A stretch of 41,570 bases of DNA from Glycomyces paridis. GTDB taxonomy: Bacteria; Actinomycetota; Actinomycetes; Mycobacteriales; Micromonosporaceae. Under the pieces are notes generated by a model. It was not told where the DNA came from and searched no databases. It saw nothing but the letters and a program-made list of their open reading frames with translations. This document shows, piece after piece, positions 33,054 through 40,938 of this stretch (position 1 is the first letter of the stretch; each line of letters starts with the position of its first letter). A program made the translations under genes and the position numbers. The stretch is from positions 1 through 41,570 of the forward strand of contig NZ_STGX01000027.1 of NCBI RefSeq assembly GCF_004912155.1. Reading direction: 5' to 3'.

Positions 33054-34142
33054 ATGGAAGAACCCTCCCGCCCGAATCCCGACATCACCGTCGAAGCGGC
33101 ACCCGCCGACCCCGACGCCGCGACCCGCAGCGCCCGCAGACCGGCCTGCCCCCACCGCGTCCCCTGGCGCGACATGAACCCGATCGCGAAGTACTTCACC
33201 CTCGAACAGGCGATCCCCACCTACGCCGCCCTCGCCGTCGCGGTGCTCTGGTTCTTCAAGGGCCCCGCCATCCTGGCCGAAGCCATGGCCGACTTCGCAC
33301 TGCCCGGCCTCATGACCAGCGCCGTCGCCGTCGCGATCGCGGTCGCCCTCGCCGCCGGAGCCGCCGAGTCGCTCCGGACCGCCCGCAGCCTGCACCACCC
33401 CGACAAGACCGTGTACGGCCTCCACCAGATCGCCCTCATCGCCTTCGGAGTCGTCCTCATCGGCGCGGCCGAAGGCCGGGAGTGGATCCTCCTGGCGGCC
33501 GTCCCCGCCTTCTGCGTCTACACCGACCACCGCCAGAGCCGGGCGATCCTGCGCCCCCGCTCCACGTGCGCGGCCGAGCCGGACCTCCCCGAAGGCGTCG
33601 CCGCCGGCATGTACACCTGGACCTACGACGACCCCCCGAAGCCCCCTGCCGACTCCGACGAGTGGGAGTGCCCGCACGAACTGGAATGGAAGCACCTGCG
33701 GCCCTGGGCCATCGCCGCGTTCTTCGTGCACCGTTGGACGAGACTCGGCTACTTCTTCGGCGCCGCAGCCGTAGTCTTCGCGATCCAGGTCAACGCGGCC
33801 GAATTCGCTTTCGGCCCGATCGGCGAAGGCGGCGTGTACGGCGTCTTCATCTTCGTCCCGATCGTCCTCAACTCCATCGCGCTCCACGAATGGCAGACCC
33901 CCGGCGCGCACCGCGGGCCGCTCGCGATCTACGTGTGGGCCATCGGCGCCTACCTTCTCACCGGCGCGCTCGCCGGCTGGGTCGCACTGGTCCTCGACCG
34001 GCCCTACCTGTGGGCGCTCGCGCCGCTGGCGCTGGCCGCCGCCTACCGGGTGGTGTGGAAGTACGCGGTCGCCACCGACCGCGCCGAATGCCGGACCAAG
34101 CCCGAACTGCACCCGCGCCTTCAAGCGCGACTCAAGTCCTGA
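33054..34142 (+). CDS. Array membrane protein 4 (two modules)
   Basis: A 362-aa protein with the tag PDITVEAAP and two tandem modules. Module 1 runs from Cys32 (ACPHRVPWRDMNPIAK) to Cys172 (RSTCAAEPDLPEG). Module 2 runs from Cys206 (WECPHELEWKHLRPWAIAAFFVHRW) to Cys346 (RAECRTKPELHPRLQARLK). Both spans are exactly 140 residues. About eight helices are present in all. ATG at 33054, 15 bases after gene 3. The C-terminus PRLQARLK repeats the PRLQSLLK and PRMRALLR ends of genes 1 and 2. It is closely paralogous to gene 5. Confidence 0.75.
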   Translation: MEEPSRPNPDITVEAAPADPDAATRSARRPACPHRVPWRDMNPIAKYFTLEQAIPTYAALAVAVLWFFKGPAILAEAMADFALPGLMTSAVAVAIAVALAAGAAESLRTARSLHHPDKTVYGLHQIALIAFGVVLIGAAEGREWILLAAVPAFCVYTDHRQSRAILRPRSTCAAEPDLPEGVAAGMYTWTYDDPPKPPADSDEWECPHELEWKHLRPWAIAAFFVHRWTRLGYFFGAAAVVFAIQVNAAEFAFGPIGEGGVYGVFIFVPIVLNSIALHEWQTPGAHRGPLAIYVWAIGAYLLTGALAGWVALVLDRPYLWALAPLALAAAYRVVWKYAVATDRAECRTKPELHPRLQARLKS

Positions 34143-34167
34143 TCCCGAACCCCAGAAGAGCCCGCCC

Positions 34168-35280
34168 GTGAACGACCCGCAGCCCCGCCCGGACCTCCAC
34201 ATCACCGTCGAAGGCGTTCAGCCCGAATCGACCGCGCCCCACCCGACGCCCCGCGGCGCTCCCGCGTGCCCGCATCGAATCCTCTGGCGCGACAAGAATC
34301 CGGTCGCGAAATGCCTCGCCGCAGAGGAGACGGTCATTGCCGTCGCCGCCATCGCCATGGCGGTCCTCTGCTTCGTAGGCGGCCCCGCCTTCGTGCTCGA
34401 AGACCGCGCGGTCTCCGAGCCGGCACTGGTCCTGATCTACGCCGCGGCCTTCATACCGGCCTGGATGCTCGGGCTCGGAGCGGTCGAGATCCTTCGAGGC
34501 CAACGCCGCATGCACAGCACCGACTCGGGCGTCTACGGCCTCCACCTCGCGGCCTTCCTCCTGCTGCTGCTCGTCCTCATCGTCACGGCCCACGGCAGGG
34601 AGTGGGCCCTGCTGACGGCCCTTCCGGCCTTTCGCGTGGTCATGGAGCATCGATGGTCCCGCAAGGTATTCCGCCACCGGTCGACCTGCGCTGCTGAGCC
34701 CGGTCTCCCGCACGGCCTCGCGGAGAGCACATCAAAGTGGACCGACGACGGCCCCGCGGAGGCGCCGCGGCCGCCCGCGGACGACGGCGAGGACTGGCGA
34801 TGCCCGCACTTCACCGACTGGAAGGAACTGCGGCCTTGGGCGATAGCCGAGTTCTTCGTCCACCGGTGGATCGCGCTCGGGTACTTCGGCGGCGTCGGCA
34901 TACTGCTGGCGACAGTGGTGGTCGACCGGTCCGCCTACCTCATCGACCCCATCGACGAGCTGATCGGGGTGTTCGGGGTGTTCGTGCTCATCCCGTTGGT
35001 CTTCAACCTCGTAGCGAACATCGAATGGCGGCTTCGCGAAGGCGCGCACCGCGAGTCCTTGGGGACCTACCTGTGGTCCGTCAGCGCCTACGCAATCACC
35101 GGCACCCTGGCGGGCTGGTCGGCGCAGCTGCTCGACCGCCCCTACCTGTGGGCGGTCGCCGCGCTGGCGGCGGTGGCGCTGTATTTGACCCTCTGTAGGT
35201 ACCGCCTGTACACCGATCTGTCAGAGTGCCGGAGCCGCCCCGAGCTGCACCCGCGACTCCAGGCGCGGCTCAAAGTCTGA
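34168..35280 (+). CDS. Array membrane protein 5 (two modules)
   Basis: A 370-aa paralogue of gene 4 along its whole length, with tag PDLHITVEGV, module 1 Cys34 to Cys174 (ACPHRILWRDKNPVAK to RSTCAAEPGLPHG) and module 2 Cys212 to Cys354 (RCPHFTDWKELRPWAIAEFFVHRW to LSECRSRPELHPRLQARLK). About eight helices. GTG at 34168 follows AGAAGAG. The shared LLDRPYLWA before the last helix and HPRLQARLK at the end show recent duplication of the gene pair. It is the last array gene and converges with the TetR gene. Confidence 0.75.
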   Translation: MNDPQPRPDLHITVEGVQPESTAPHPTPRGAPACPHRILWRDKNPVAKCLAAEETVIAVAAIAMAVLCFVGGPAFVLEDRAVSEPALVLIYAAAFIPAWMLGLGAVEILRGQRRMHSTDSGVYGLHLAAFLLLLLVLIVTAHGREWALLTALPAFRVVMEHRWSRKVFRHRSTCAAEPGLPHGLAESTSKWTDDGPAEAPRPPADDGEDWRCPHFTDWKELRPWAIAEFFVHRWIALGYFGGVGILLATVVVDRSAYLIDPIDELIGVFGVFVLIPLVFNLVANIEWRLREGAHRESLGTYLWSVSAYAITGTLAGWSAQLLDRPYLWAVAALAAVALYLTLCRYRLYTDLSECRSRPELHPRLQARLKV

Positions 35281-35284
35281 GCGT

Positions 35285-35839
35285 TCAGGTTCGGGCGCGC
35301 AGGCCCGCGATGACCATCGCGATCATGAGATCGAAGCTGTCGTCGAGGTTCTCGGGCAGGCCGAAGCCGCCCTCGGCCTCCAGGACGGTGAAGCCGTGGA
35401 CGGCCGCGCGGACGCAGCGGGTCGCGTGGACGGTGTCGGCGGCGTCGAGACCGTACGCGCGCAGCGCCCCGAACACGATGTCCAGCAGGCGTTCTCCGGC
35501 CGAGTTGGTGTGCGGCTCCGGGTGCTGGATCATCGCGGCGTACCGGTGCGGGCGCTCCTTGACGTAGTCGCGCCAGGCGTGCATGCACGCGCGGATCGCG
35601 TCGTCCGCGGCGCGGCCGATGGCGGCGGCGCCGACCCGGTCGGCGATCTCGGCGACGACCCGCGCGGAGACGAGGGCCCGCAGTTCGGCGAGGTTGCTGA
35701 CGTGCTTGTAGAGCGAGGGCGTGGCGACGCCCGCCTCCGCGGCCACCGCCGAGAGCGTCAGCCCGGCCGGGCCGCGCTCGTCGACGAGCCGGACCGCGAT
35801 GTCAACGGCCCCTTCGGTGGACAGCGTCCGCTTAGCCAT
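35285..35839 (-). CDS. TetR-family transcriptional regulator
   Basis: A 184-aa regulator. Residues about 10-55 form the TetR helix-turn-helix (AVDIAVRLVDERGPAGLTLSAVAAEAGVATPSLYKHVSNLAELRALV). The remainder is a ligand domain of the WHG type (HAWRDYVKERPHRYAAMIQHPEP, CVRAAVHGFTVLEAEGGFGLPENLDDSFDLMI). The ATG at 35839 overlaps the stop of the upstream hydrolase gene by eight bases, so the two form one operon. The palindromic site at 36686-36714 is its likely operator. Confidence 0.92.
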   Translation of the reverse strand: MAKRTLSTEGAVDIAVRLVDERGPAGLTLSAVAAEAGVATPSLYKHVSNLAELRALVSARVVAEIADRVGAAAIGRAADDAIRACMHAWRDYVKERPHRYAAMIQHPEPHTNSAGERLLDIVFGALRAYGLDAADTVHATRCVRAAVHGFTVLEAEGGFGLPENLDDSFDLMIAMVIAGLRART

Positions 35840-36686
35840 CGGCGAGCCCGGTCGCGAAGGCGGCCACGGCGTCGGCGACGCGCTCGGGGAACTGCACGTG
35901 CGGGTAGTGCCCGGCGCCCTCGACCGTCTCCAGGCGCCCGAGCCCTTCGGGGAGTTCGGCGACGATGCCCGCGGCCTCGGCGGCCGGGTCGGCCCAGTCG
36001 GGGTCGAGGTCGCCCATGAGGACCAGCACGGGGACGCGGACCTCGGCGAGCTTCGCTCCCGCGTCGGTCGGCGCGGACTGGCCCATCTTGGTCACGACCG
36101 CCATCCGGCCGGGGCGGCGCAGGTCGGCCTCGGTCTGCGCCAGGTATTCGTCGAAACCGGCGGGCTTGACGCCGGGGAAGGCGTGGTCCAGGTACCGCTT
36201 CCAGAGGCCGACGCTGCGCAGGAGGGCCGCGCCCAGCAGCAGCGACAGGCCCTTGCGGTAGCGCGGGTTCGAGCCGAGCCCCTTGAAGTCGAGCCGCTGC
36301 GCGCGAGTGAACGGGCCGAGTTCCACTGCGCCGGTGACGAGTTCGGGTTCGAGCGCGGCCGCGATGGTCGCGGCGCCGCCGCTGAAGGAGTGGCCGACGA
36401 TGACGGCCGGGCCGCCGAGTTCGCGGATGAGTGCGATCAGGTCGTGCGCGACGTCGGTGCGGGAGTAGGTGTCCCATCCGGCGCTCGACTCGCCGTGCCC
36501 GCGAATGTCCATGCGCGCCACCCGGAAGCCCGCGTCAGTGAGGAGGGAGGCGACCTCGCCGAAGGTGGTCCGGTTCTGGCCCATGCCGGGGGCGAGCACG
36601 ATCAGCGGACCGTCGCCGGTCACGTCGTAGGCGAGGGTGCCGCCCTGGACTTCGAGGAGGCTCGTGGAAGCGAAGTTAACGTTCAT
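35832..36686 (-). CDS. Alpha/beta hydrolase
   Basis: A 284-aa alpha/beta-hydrolase. The nucleophile is Ser100 in GHSFSGG, the acid is Asp228 in VLMGDLDPD, and His260 lies in EGAGHYPH. The oxyanion region is LAPGMGQNRTTF and the second strand is RMDIRGHGES. I chose the ATG at 36686 (MNVNFASTSLLEVQGG). The longer frame runs through the operator. A lid region of about 70 residues precedes the acid. The substrate is unknown. Coupling to a TetR gene suggests induction by a small molecule that the enzyme degrades. Confidence 0.9.
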   Translation of the reverse strand: MNVNFASTSLLEVQGGTLAYDVTGDGPLIVLAPGMGQNRTTFGEVASLLTDAGFRVARMDIRGHGESSAGWDTYSRTDVAHDLIALIRELGGPAVIVGHSFSGGAATIAAALEPELVTGAVELGPFTRAQRLDFKGLGSNPRYRKGLSLLLGAALLRSVGLWKRYLDHAFPGVKPAGFDEYLAQTEADLRRPGRMAVVTKMGQSAPTDAGAKLAEVRVPVLVLMGDLDPDWADPAAEAAGIVAELPEGLGRLETVEGAGHYPHVQFPERVADAVAAFATGLADG

Positions 36687-36714
36687 AGCTAATAAGCTAA
36701 CACCATTAGCTAAT
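36686..36714. promoter_or_regulatory. Palindromic operator of the hydrolase/TetR operon
   Basis: TAGCTAAT (36686-36693) and ATTAGCTA (36705-36712) form an inverted repeat. The right half is itself a perfect palindrome, ATTAGCTAAT (36705-36714), and a further GCTAA lies between. This very A/T-rich 29-base patch touches the hydrolase start codon, the classical position of a TetR autoregulatory site. Confidence 0.65.
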
Positions 36715-36747
36715 GATTGCAAGCCCGGGGTCGGAATCCTTCACCGC

Positions 36748-37620
36748 TCACCCGAGCCGGGACTCCGCCAGTTCCAGTTGCCACTCGACCGCCTCGGGCG
36801 AAGCGCCGCGGATCGCGCGGTCCAGCTGGTGCAGCATCCACTGCGCCCAGTACCGCCGCAGGACGCCCGCGGGCACCCGCTCGGCGAGGATCTCGTCCAG
36901 CCGGTGCGCCGCCGCGGTCTCCACCGGATCGGCCTCGGGCGACCGGACGAACCACTCCCGGTCGAACCGGGTCTGCACCAGCGCGAACAGCCGGTCGCCG
37001 CGGAAGGCCCCCAGGTTCCAGTCGACCACGCCGGTCGCGGCGTCCCGCTCATCGAACAGGACGTTCGCGCCCGACAGGTCGATGTGCACCAGATCGGTTC
37101 CGGCGGTAGAGGTTCCCTCGGTCGCGCGGACGATCAGTTCGAGCACCCGACGAGCGCGTGGTCCGTGCCCGGCGAGTGTCCCGTGCCGCGGGTCGGGTCC
37201 GCGGCGCGTCCGCGCCATCGGCGGCGCTGGGACCTCGGGCCGGTCCGCGAGCGCCCCCGCGAACCGGTCGTTGACCGCCACGATCGCCTCCATGCGCGCC
37301 GGGGTCAACGGCCGCGCCGGCGTGCTCGGCAGCCGCTCCTGCACGAAGAACACGCCCTCATCGAGCGGCACCACCAGCTCGTGCCGCGGCACCGGAAGCC
37401 CTCGGGATCGCAGGCCGTTGAGGAGGCTGGCCGTCCGCTTCGCCTCGGCGAAGGCGCCCATGAACCTAGTGACCACGGCCGATCTGCCGTCCGGCCACTC
37501 GGCGTAGATCGCGCCCCCGAGCCTCCCGAACAACGACCGCCCGCTCATCGCCAACCCCGCTCCCGTTCGCCGGTTGATCCCGGTGACGATCCACCCGTCC
37601 CGATCCGATGCCCGCTCCAC
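36748..37620 (-). CDS. Aminoglycoside phosphotransferase-like kinase (APH family)
   Basis: A 290-aa protein. The kinase catalytic loop is HIDLSGANVLF (His179, Asp181, Asn186) and the metal Asp is Asp200 in GVVDWNLG, matching the APH/choline-kinase superfamily. The N-lobe is short (AVVTRFMGAFAEAKRTASLLNGLRSRGLPVPRHELVVPLD). The GTG at 37620 was chosen because TAGGGT lies seven bases upstream on the message strand, indicating leaderless expression. The longer frame crosses the divergent HAD promoter. The substrate could be an antibiotic, homoserine-like metabolite or other alcohol. Nothing here proves resistance. Confidence 0.8.
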   Translation of the reverse strand: MERASDRDGWIVTGINRRTGAGLAMSGRSLFGRLGGAIYAEWPDGRSAVVTRFMGAFAEAKRTASLLNGLRSRGLPVPRHELVVPLDEGVFFVQERLPSTPARPLTPARMEAIVAVNDRFAGALADRPEVPAPPMARTRRGPDPRHGTLAGHGPRARRVLELIVRATEGTSTAGTDLVHIDLSGANVLFDERDAATGVVDWNLGAFRGDRLFALVQTRFDREWFVRSPEADPVETAAAHRLDEILAERVPAGVLRRYWAQWMLHQLDRAIRGASPEAVEWQLELAESRLG

Positions 37621-37627
37621 CCCGCCC

Positions 37628-37713
37628 ACCCTATGCGCCCGAACCGATCCGGTGCCGTCTGTCTGCCTCCGCCTGTCGCACGAGCCGGTTCTCGCGCCCG
37701 AGACGTCTAAGAT
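37628..37713. promoter_or_regulatory. Divergent leaderless promoters of the kinase and HAD genes
   Basis: On the minus strand TAGGGT (37633-37628) precedes the kinase GTG by seven bases. On the plus strand TAAGAT (37708-37713) precedes the HAD GTG at 37721 by seven bases. Neither gene has a ribosome site. Confidence 0.5.
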
Positions 37714-37720
37714 TCCCCAT

Positions 37721-38374
37721 GTGACACAGCGGCTCGCGCTCTTCGACCTCGACAACACGCTGGTCGACCGGGAGGACGCCCACCGGCGGTGGTCCGAAGG
37801 GCTGATCGCTCGGCACGGGCTCGGGCCCGAGGCGATCGAGTGGCTGGTCGCCGAGGACGGCGACGGGCTGACCCCCAAGGACCGCTACTTCGCCGCGGCG
37901 AAGGCGCGATTCGGCCTCCGCGAGAGCGTCGAAGCACTGTGGGCTCGGTACCGCACCGAGAAGCCGTCGCTGATCAAGCCCGATCCCGCGATCCAAATCG
38001 GACTCACGCGCCTCAGGGACGCCGGGTGGAAGATCGGCATCGTGACGAACGGCCGTGAGGACACGCAGAACGCCACCATCATGCACGCGCAGCTGAGCGG
38101 CCTGGTCGACGGCTGGGCGATCTCAGGCGCCGAAGGGGTGAAGAAGCCCGCGACCGAACTGTTCACCATTGCCGCACTCCGCTGCGGCGCCGACGTCTCG
38201 CTCGGCGGCTGGATGATCGGCGACAGCGCCAAAGCCGATGTCGGCGGCGGTCGATCAGCAGGGCTGCGCACCATCTGGATCGACCGCGGACGGGCGTGGC
38301 CTGGCGGACCCCTACCGACGCACACCATGCCGAACGCCGCCGCGGCCATCGACTCGCTCCTGGCCGAGGTCTGA
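37721..38374 (+). CDS. HAD-superfamily phosphatase
   Basis: A 217-aa HAD hydrolase. Motif I is LFDLDNTLVDRED (nucleophile and acid/base Asp within the first 15 residues), motif II Thr lies in IGIVTNG, motif III Lys in GVKKPATELF, and motif IV in MIGDSAKADVGG. The helical cap sits between motifs I and II (class C1, like phosphoglycolate phosphatase relatives). The GTG start at 37721 puts motif I at the usual position. Substrate not deducible. Confidence 0.9.
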   Translation: MTQRLALFDLDNTLVDREDAHRRWSEGLIARHGLGPEAIEWLVAEDGDGLTPKDRYFAAAKARFGLRESVEALWARYRTEKPSLIKPDPAIQIGLTRLRDAGWKIGIVTNGREDTQNATIMHAQLSGLVDGWAISGAEGVKKPATELFTIAALRCGADVSLGGWMIGDSAKADVGGGRSAGLRTIWIDRGRAWPGGPLPTHTMPNAAAAIDSLLAEV

Positions 38375-38430
38375 TCGAAGAACCCTATCGGCGCGGGCTC
38401 GGTACAGGGGAAGTGCCGATCGATCGCGCC

Positions 38431-38454
38431 GGGTACACGAGGAGACTGCCGTTG
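38431..38454. repeat. 24-bp direct repeat, copy 1
   Basis: Identical over 24 bases (GGGTACACGAGG...CCGTTG) to 39086-39109. On the minus strand it reads NGSLLVYP, the same C-terminal residues as the histidine phosphatase, and continues ARSIGTSPVPSPRR to a TAG at 38385-38387. It looks like the displaced original 3' end of that gene. Confidence 0.8.
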
Positions 38455-38480
38455 TCCGCCGGCGCCGGGCGCTCGTCGGC

Positions 38481-39002
38481 TCAGGCCGGGCCGACCGGCC
38501 GGCTCGACCGCCCCGCTCGGCCGGTGAGTTCGGCGTCGAGGGTCTTCTGGGCGTCCTCCATCTGCTCCGCGTATCCGGGGGCGCTCATGCGGGTCCAGAC
38601 CTCGTCTTCGGGCACGTCTTCGACATGCGACATGATCCACCAGATGTTGCCGAACGGGTCCCGAACCCGGGCGCCCCGGTCGCCCCAGGCGGCATCGGAC
38701 GGCTCGGTCACCACGCGCGCTCCGGCCTTGACCGCCCTCTCGACCGCCGCGTCGACATCGGCGACCCAGATCCGAAGCAGCGAAGGCAGCTCGGGCCAGT
38801 CCGGGCGCCGGTCGAAGGCCAAGAGCATGGTGTCCCCGACCTTGATCTCCGCGTGGCCGATACCGCCGTCCTCCGTTGCGACGCGGCCGGTCTCGACGCC
38901 GTCGAACACTTCGGTGACGAAGTCCAGCAGTCGCCCCGTGTCCTCGGTGACGACCCAGGCCGTAACGGTCGTGTAGCCCTCGGGCTGGAAGTTCGCGTTC
39001 AT
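38481..39002 (-). CDS. VOC-superfamily (glyoxalase/PhnB-like) protein
   Basis: A 173-aa protein with one VOC unit: FQPEGYTTVTAWVVTEDTGRLLDFVTEVFDG, then HAEIKVGDTMLLAFDRRPDW, the central VADVDAAVERAVKAGARVVTEPSDAAWGDRGARVRDPFGNIWWI and a 40-residue charged tail. The order and the GDRxxxxxDPFGN-type segment resemble PhnB-like proteins. Metal ligands are not all certain. ATG at 39002 follows GAGGAGA. The gene sits alone between two 24-bp direct repeats that copy the end of the next gene, suggesting it was inserted there. Role unknown; relatives bind small molecules or act in detoxification. Confidence 0.85.
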   Translation of the reverse strand: MNANFQPEGYTTVTAWVVTEDTGRLLDFVTEVFDGVETGRVATEDGGIGHAEIKVGDTMLLAFDRRPDWPELPSLLRIWVADVDAAVERAVKAGARVVTEPSDAAWGDRGARVRDPFGNIWWIMSHVEDVPEDEVWTRMSAPGYAEQMEDAQKTLDAELTGRAGRSSRPVGPA

Positions 39003-39054
39003 GTCGGTCTCCTCGATCGTTGCCGTCGTTGAGCTCCATCATATCAGAACGGAA

Positions 39055-39720
39055 TTATCCGTTCCGTATTGGGTGGGGGTGCTGAGGGTACACGAGGAGA
39101 CTGCCGTTGGCCGGGCGCATCTGATGCACCTCTTCCGGCGCGAGCCCTTCGACCAGAGCGCGAATGGCTCGGAAGGTCGTACCGTGGGTGAAGGCGACGA
39201 CGTTGACTGAAGCCGCAGCGGCTCCCCGCACTTCGTCGAGCCACGGCCGCACCCGTTCCATGACGTCGGAGAGCGCCTCGCCGCGGGGCAGCGCCATGCC
39301 GAGCTCCGGGTGGCGTGACCGATGCGCGGCCTGGCGGGGGTCGTCGCTGCCGATGAGCGGAGGGCGCTCATCGCCCCAACGCCACCGGTCCACCCTGTCC
39401 GCGCCGAAGGCCGCGGCCAGATCCGCGCGCCGTGCGCCCTCCAGATCGCCGACATGGCGTTCGTTGATACGCCAGTCGACCAGGTGCGTCGCGGGGCGTT
39501 GGTCCAATTCGGCCAATGCCACGGCCGCCGTCTCCGCCGAGCGGCGCAGCGTGGACACGTAGACCGTGTCCCACTGCACGCCCGTATCCGCCAGAGCCGC
39601 CCCGGCCGCCTTGGCGTCGAGGCGCCCTTGCTCGGTGAGCGCCTCATCGGCCCAACCGGTGAACACGCCGACGCGATTCCACTCGGTCTGACCGTGCCGC
39701 ACGATCGCCAGGTAGGTCAT
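39055..39720 (-). CDS. Histidine phosphatase family protein (PGM-like)
   Basis: A 221-aa protein with the RHGQTEWN motif (His9), phosphohistidine-loop Arg near 59-60 (STLRRSAET), WRINERHVGDLEG (Glu87) and FTHGTTFRAI (His179). The FTGWADEALTEQG segment and NERH motif resemble phosphoglycerate mutases, but many such proteins are broad phosphatases. The C-terminus after NGSLLVYP (QHPHPIRNG) differs from the alternative tail at 38385-38454, so the present end was probably supplied by an inserted segment. ATG at 39720. The upstream pentapeptide gene ends four bases away. Confidence 0.9.
   Translation of the reverse strand: MTYLAIVRHGQTEWNRVGVFTGWADEALTEQGRLDAKAAGAALADTGVQWDTVYVSTLRRSAETAAVALAELDQRPATHLVDWRINERHVGDLEGARRADLAAAFGADRVDRWRWGDERPPLIGSDDPRQAAHRSRHPELGMALPRGEALSDVMERVRPWLDEVRGAAAASVNVVAFTHGTTFRAIRALVEGLAPEEVHQMRPANGSLLVYPQHPHPIRNG
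39086..39109. repeat. 24-bp direct repeat, copy 2
   Basis: The second copy of the sequence at 38431-38454, offset 655 bases. It lies inside the 3' end of the histidine phosphatase coding sequence. The two copies bracket the VOC gene, the pattern left by site-specific integration or by recombination at a gene end. Confidence 0.8.
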
Positions 39721-39724
39721 TTCC

Positions 39725-40855
39725 TCAGCCCTTCGGATCGATGCTCGGCAAGAGCAGGTTCGGCGGCGTGCCTTCGGGGAAGGCGTCGAAGATCGGTGGG
39801 CGCGTCCATGCGGCGGGCCGCTCGAAGGTCAGGCTCGCGCCCGCGAACTCGATGCCTGTGAACGACACTTCGGCTCCCGAGAAGCTCGCTCCGACGAAGC
39901 GCAGCTCCGTGCCTGCCGTGAACCGGCACCTCGCGAACGGCACGGCACCGCCGGCGAACACCGCGTTCTCGAAGTGGGCCCGGCTGCGGTGAAAACTCGC
40001 GTAGGCGAAGGAGACACGGCCGCCGGTGACGCTGATGTCGGTGAAGTCCGCGTCGCTGTGGAACTGGCTCATCTCGAATGACACCGTGGCCCCGGAGAAG
40101 TGTGCTTCGCTGAAGCTCACGGGCCCGTTGAACCGCGTCCCGTTGAGGTTGAACCTTGAGATCGGGAAGCGCGCGTATGCGAACACGGCCCGGCCGTTGA
40201 AGACCGCGCCGCGGAGGTTGCCCTCGTCGAACGTCGCCCCCGTGAAGTCGAAGTCGCACCAGTGCCAGGTACGGCCCTCGACGGGCAGCGCCCGCAGGCG
40301 GCCACCTATCACCGCGAGCACCGTTTTGCGCACTAGGCGCTCCTCCAAGACCTCCCGGAACGGCTCCAGGCCTACCGCTTCGCGCTCGACACGGCGCGGG
40401 GGCGGCTCGTACGGCATTCTCATGTAGGCGCACAGGACGTTCACGCAGGTTTGGCGGCCGCTGTCCCATTCGTCGGCGAGCGCGGCCATCGCGTACACGC
40501 CCGCGAGCCGGTTCGCGGCGCGTTCAGAGGCCAGCTGTTCCGCCGCTGCGGCGAAGCGCTCGTTGAAGAGTTTGGCGTCCTCGCGGTCGATTTCGGCTTC
40601 GCTCATGCGCTGCCTGCGGTAGGCCACGGTCAGCGCGATGACGCCGCCGATCCCTGCGACGGCGTAGAAGGCGAGGCGCACGACTTCCAGGACGGTCTGG
40701 TCGGTCGGGGCGTCGCTGAGCGGCGAAGTGGCGTCGCTGGTGAGGAGCCACAGGACGGCGGCGAGCAGGGCGAGCCCGCCGGCGACCATGACGAGGACGT
40801 GGGCGGGCAGCGACAGGGCACGGCGGGACCGGTTGGTGCGCAGGGGGTTCACCAT
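39725..40855 (-). CDS. Pentapeptide-repeat membrane protein
   Basis: A 376-aa protein with two N-terminal helices (about 15-40 VLVMVAGGLALLAAVLWLL and 58-78 LAFYAVAGIGGVIALTVAY). A cytoplasmic helical segment follows (RQRMSEAEIDREDAKLFNERFAAAAEQLASE, ANRLAGVYAMAALADEW, VNVLCAYMR), then a pentapeptide-repeat beta-helix from about 200 to 345 with A(D/N)LXX-like units such as FDFTGATFDEGNLRGAVFNG, ASFHRSRAHFENAVF and GASFSGAEVSF. This arrangement is a common actinobacterial type of unknown function. ATG at 40855. Repeats are degenerate but phased. It precedes the histidine phosphatase by four bases, so they are likely cotranscribed. Confidence 0.88.
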   Translation of the reverse strand: MVNPLRTNRSRRALSLPAHVLVMVAGGLALLAAVLWLLTSDATSPLSDAPTDQTVLEVVRLAFYAVAGIGGVIALTVAYRRQRMSEAEIDREDAKLFNERFAAAAEQLASERAANRLAGVYAMAALADEWDSGRQTCVNVLCAYMRMPYEPPPRRVEREAVGLEPFREVLEERLVRKTVLAVIGGRLRALPVEGRTWHWCDFDFTGATFDEGNLRGAVFNGRAVFAYARFPISRFNLNGTRFNGPVSFSEAHFSGATVSFEMSQFHSDADFTDISVTGGRVSFAYASFHRSRAHFENAVFAGGAVPFARCRFTAGTELRFVGASFSGAEVSFTGIEFAGASLTFERPAAWTRPPIFDAFPEGTPPNLLLPSIDPKG

Positions 40856-40926
40856 TCGGTTGTACCAGAGGCGCGCCGCGTGGGGTGGTCTGAGCGGAAC
40901 CGGGTCCGGGCGTCGGGGCCGGTTCG

Positions 40927-40932
40927 TATGCT
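40927..40932 (+). promoter_or_regulatory. Leaderless -10 for the DUF1905 gene
   Basis: TATGCT lies exactly six bases upstream of the ATG at 40939, with no ribosome site, so the transcript would start at the start codon. Confidence 0.6.
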
Positions 40933-40938
40933 CGGTGG

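Noticed and set aside
36748..37620. Aminoglycoside resistance gene
   Set aside because: Only the superfamily catalytic motifs are visible; APH-fold kinases act on many substrates.
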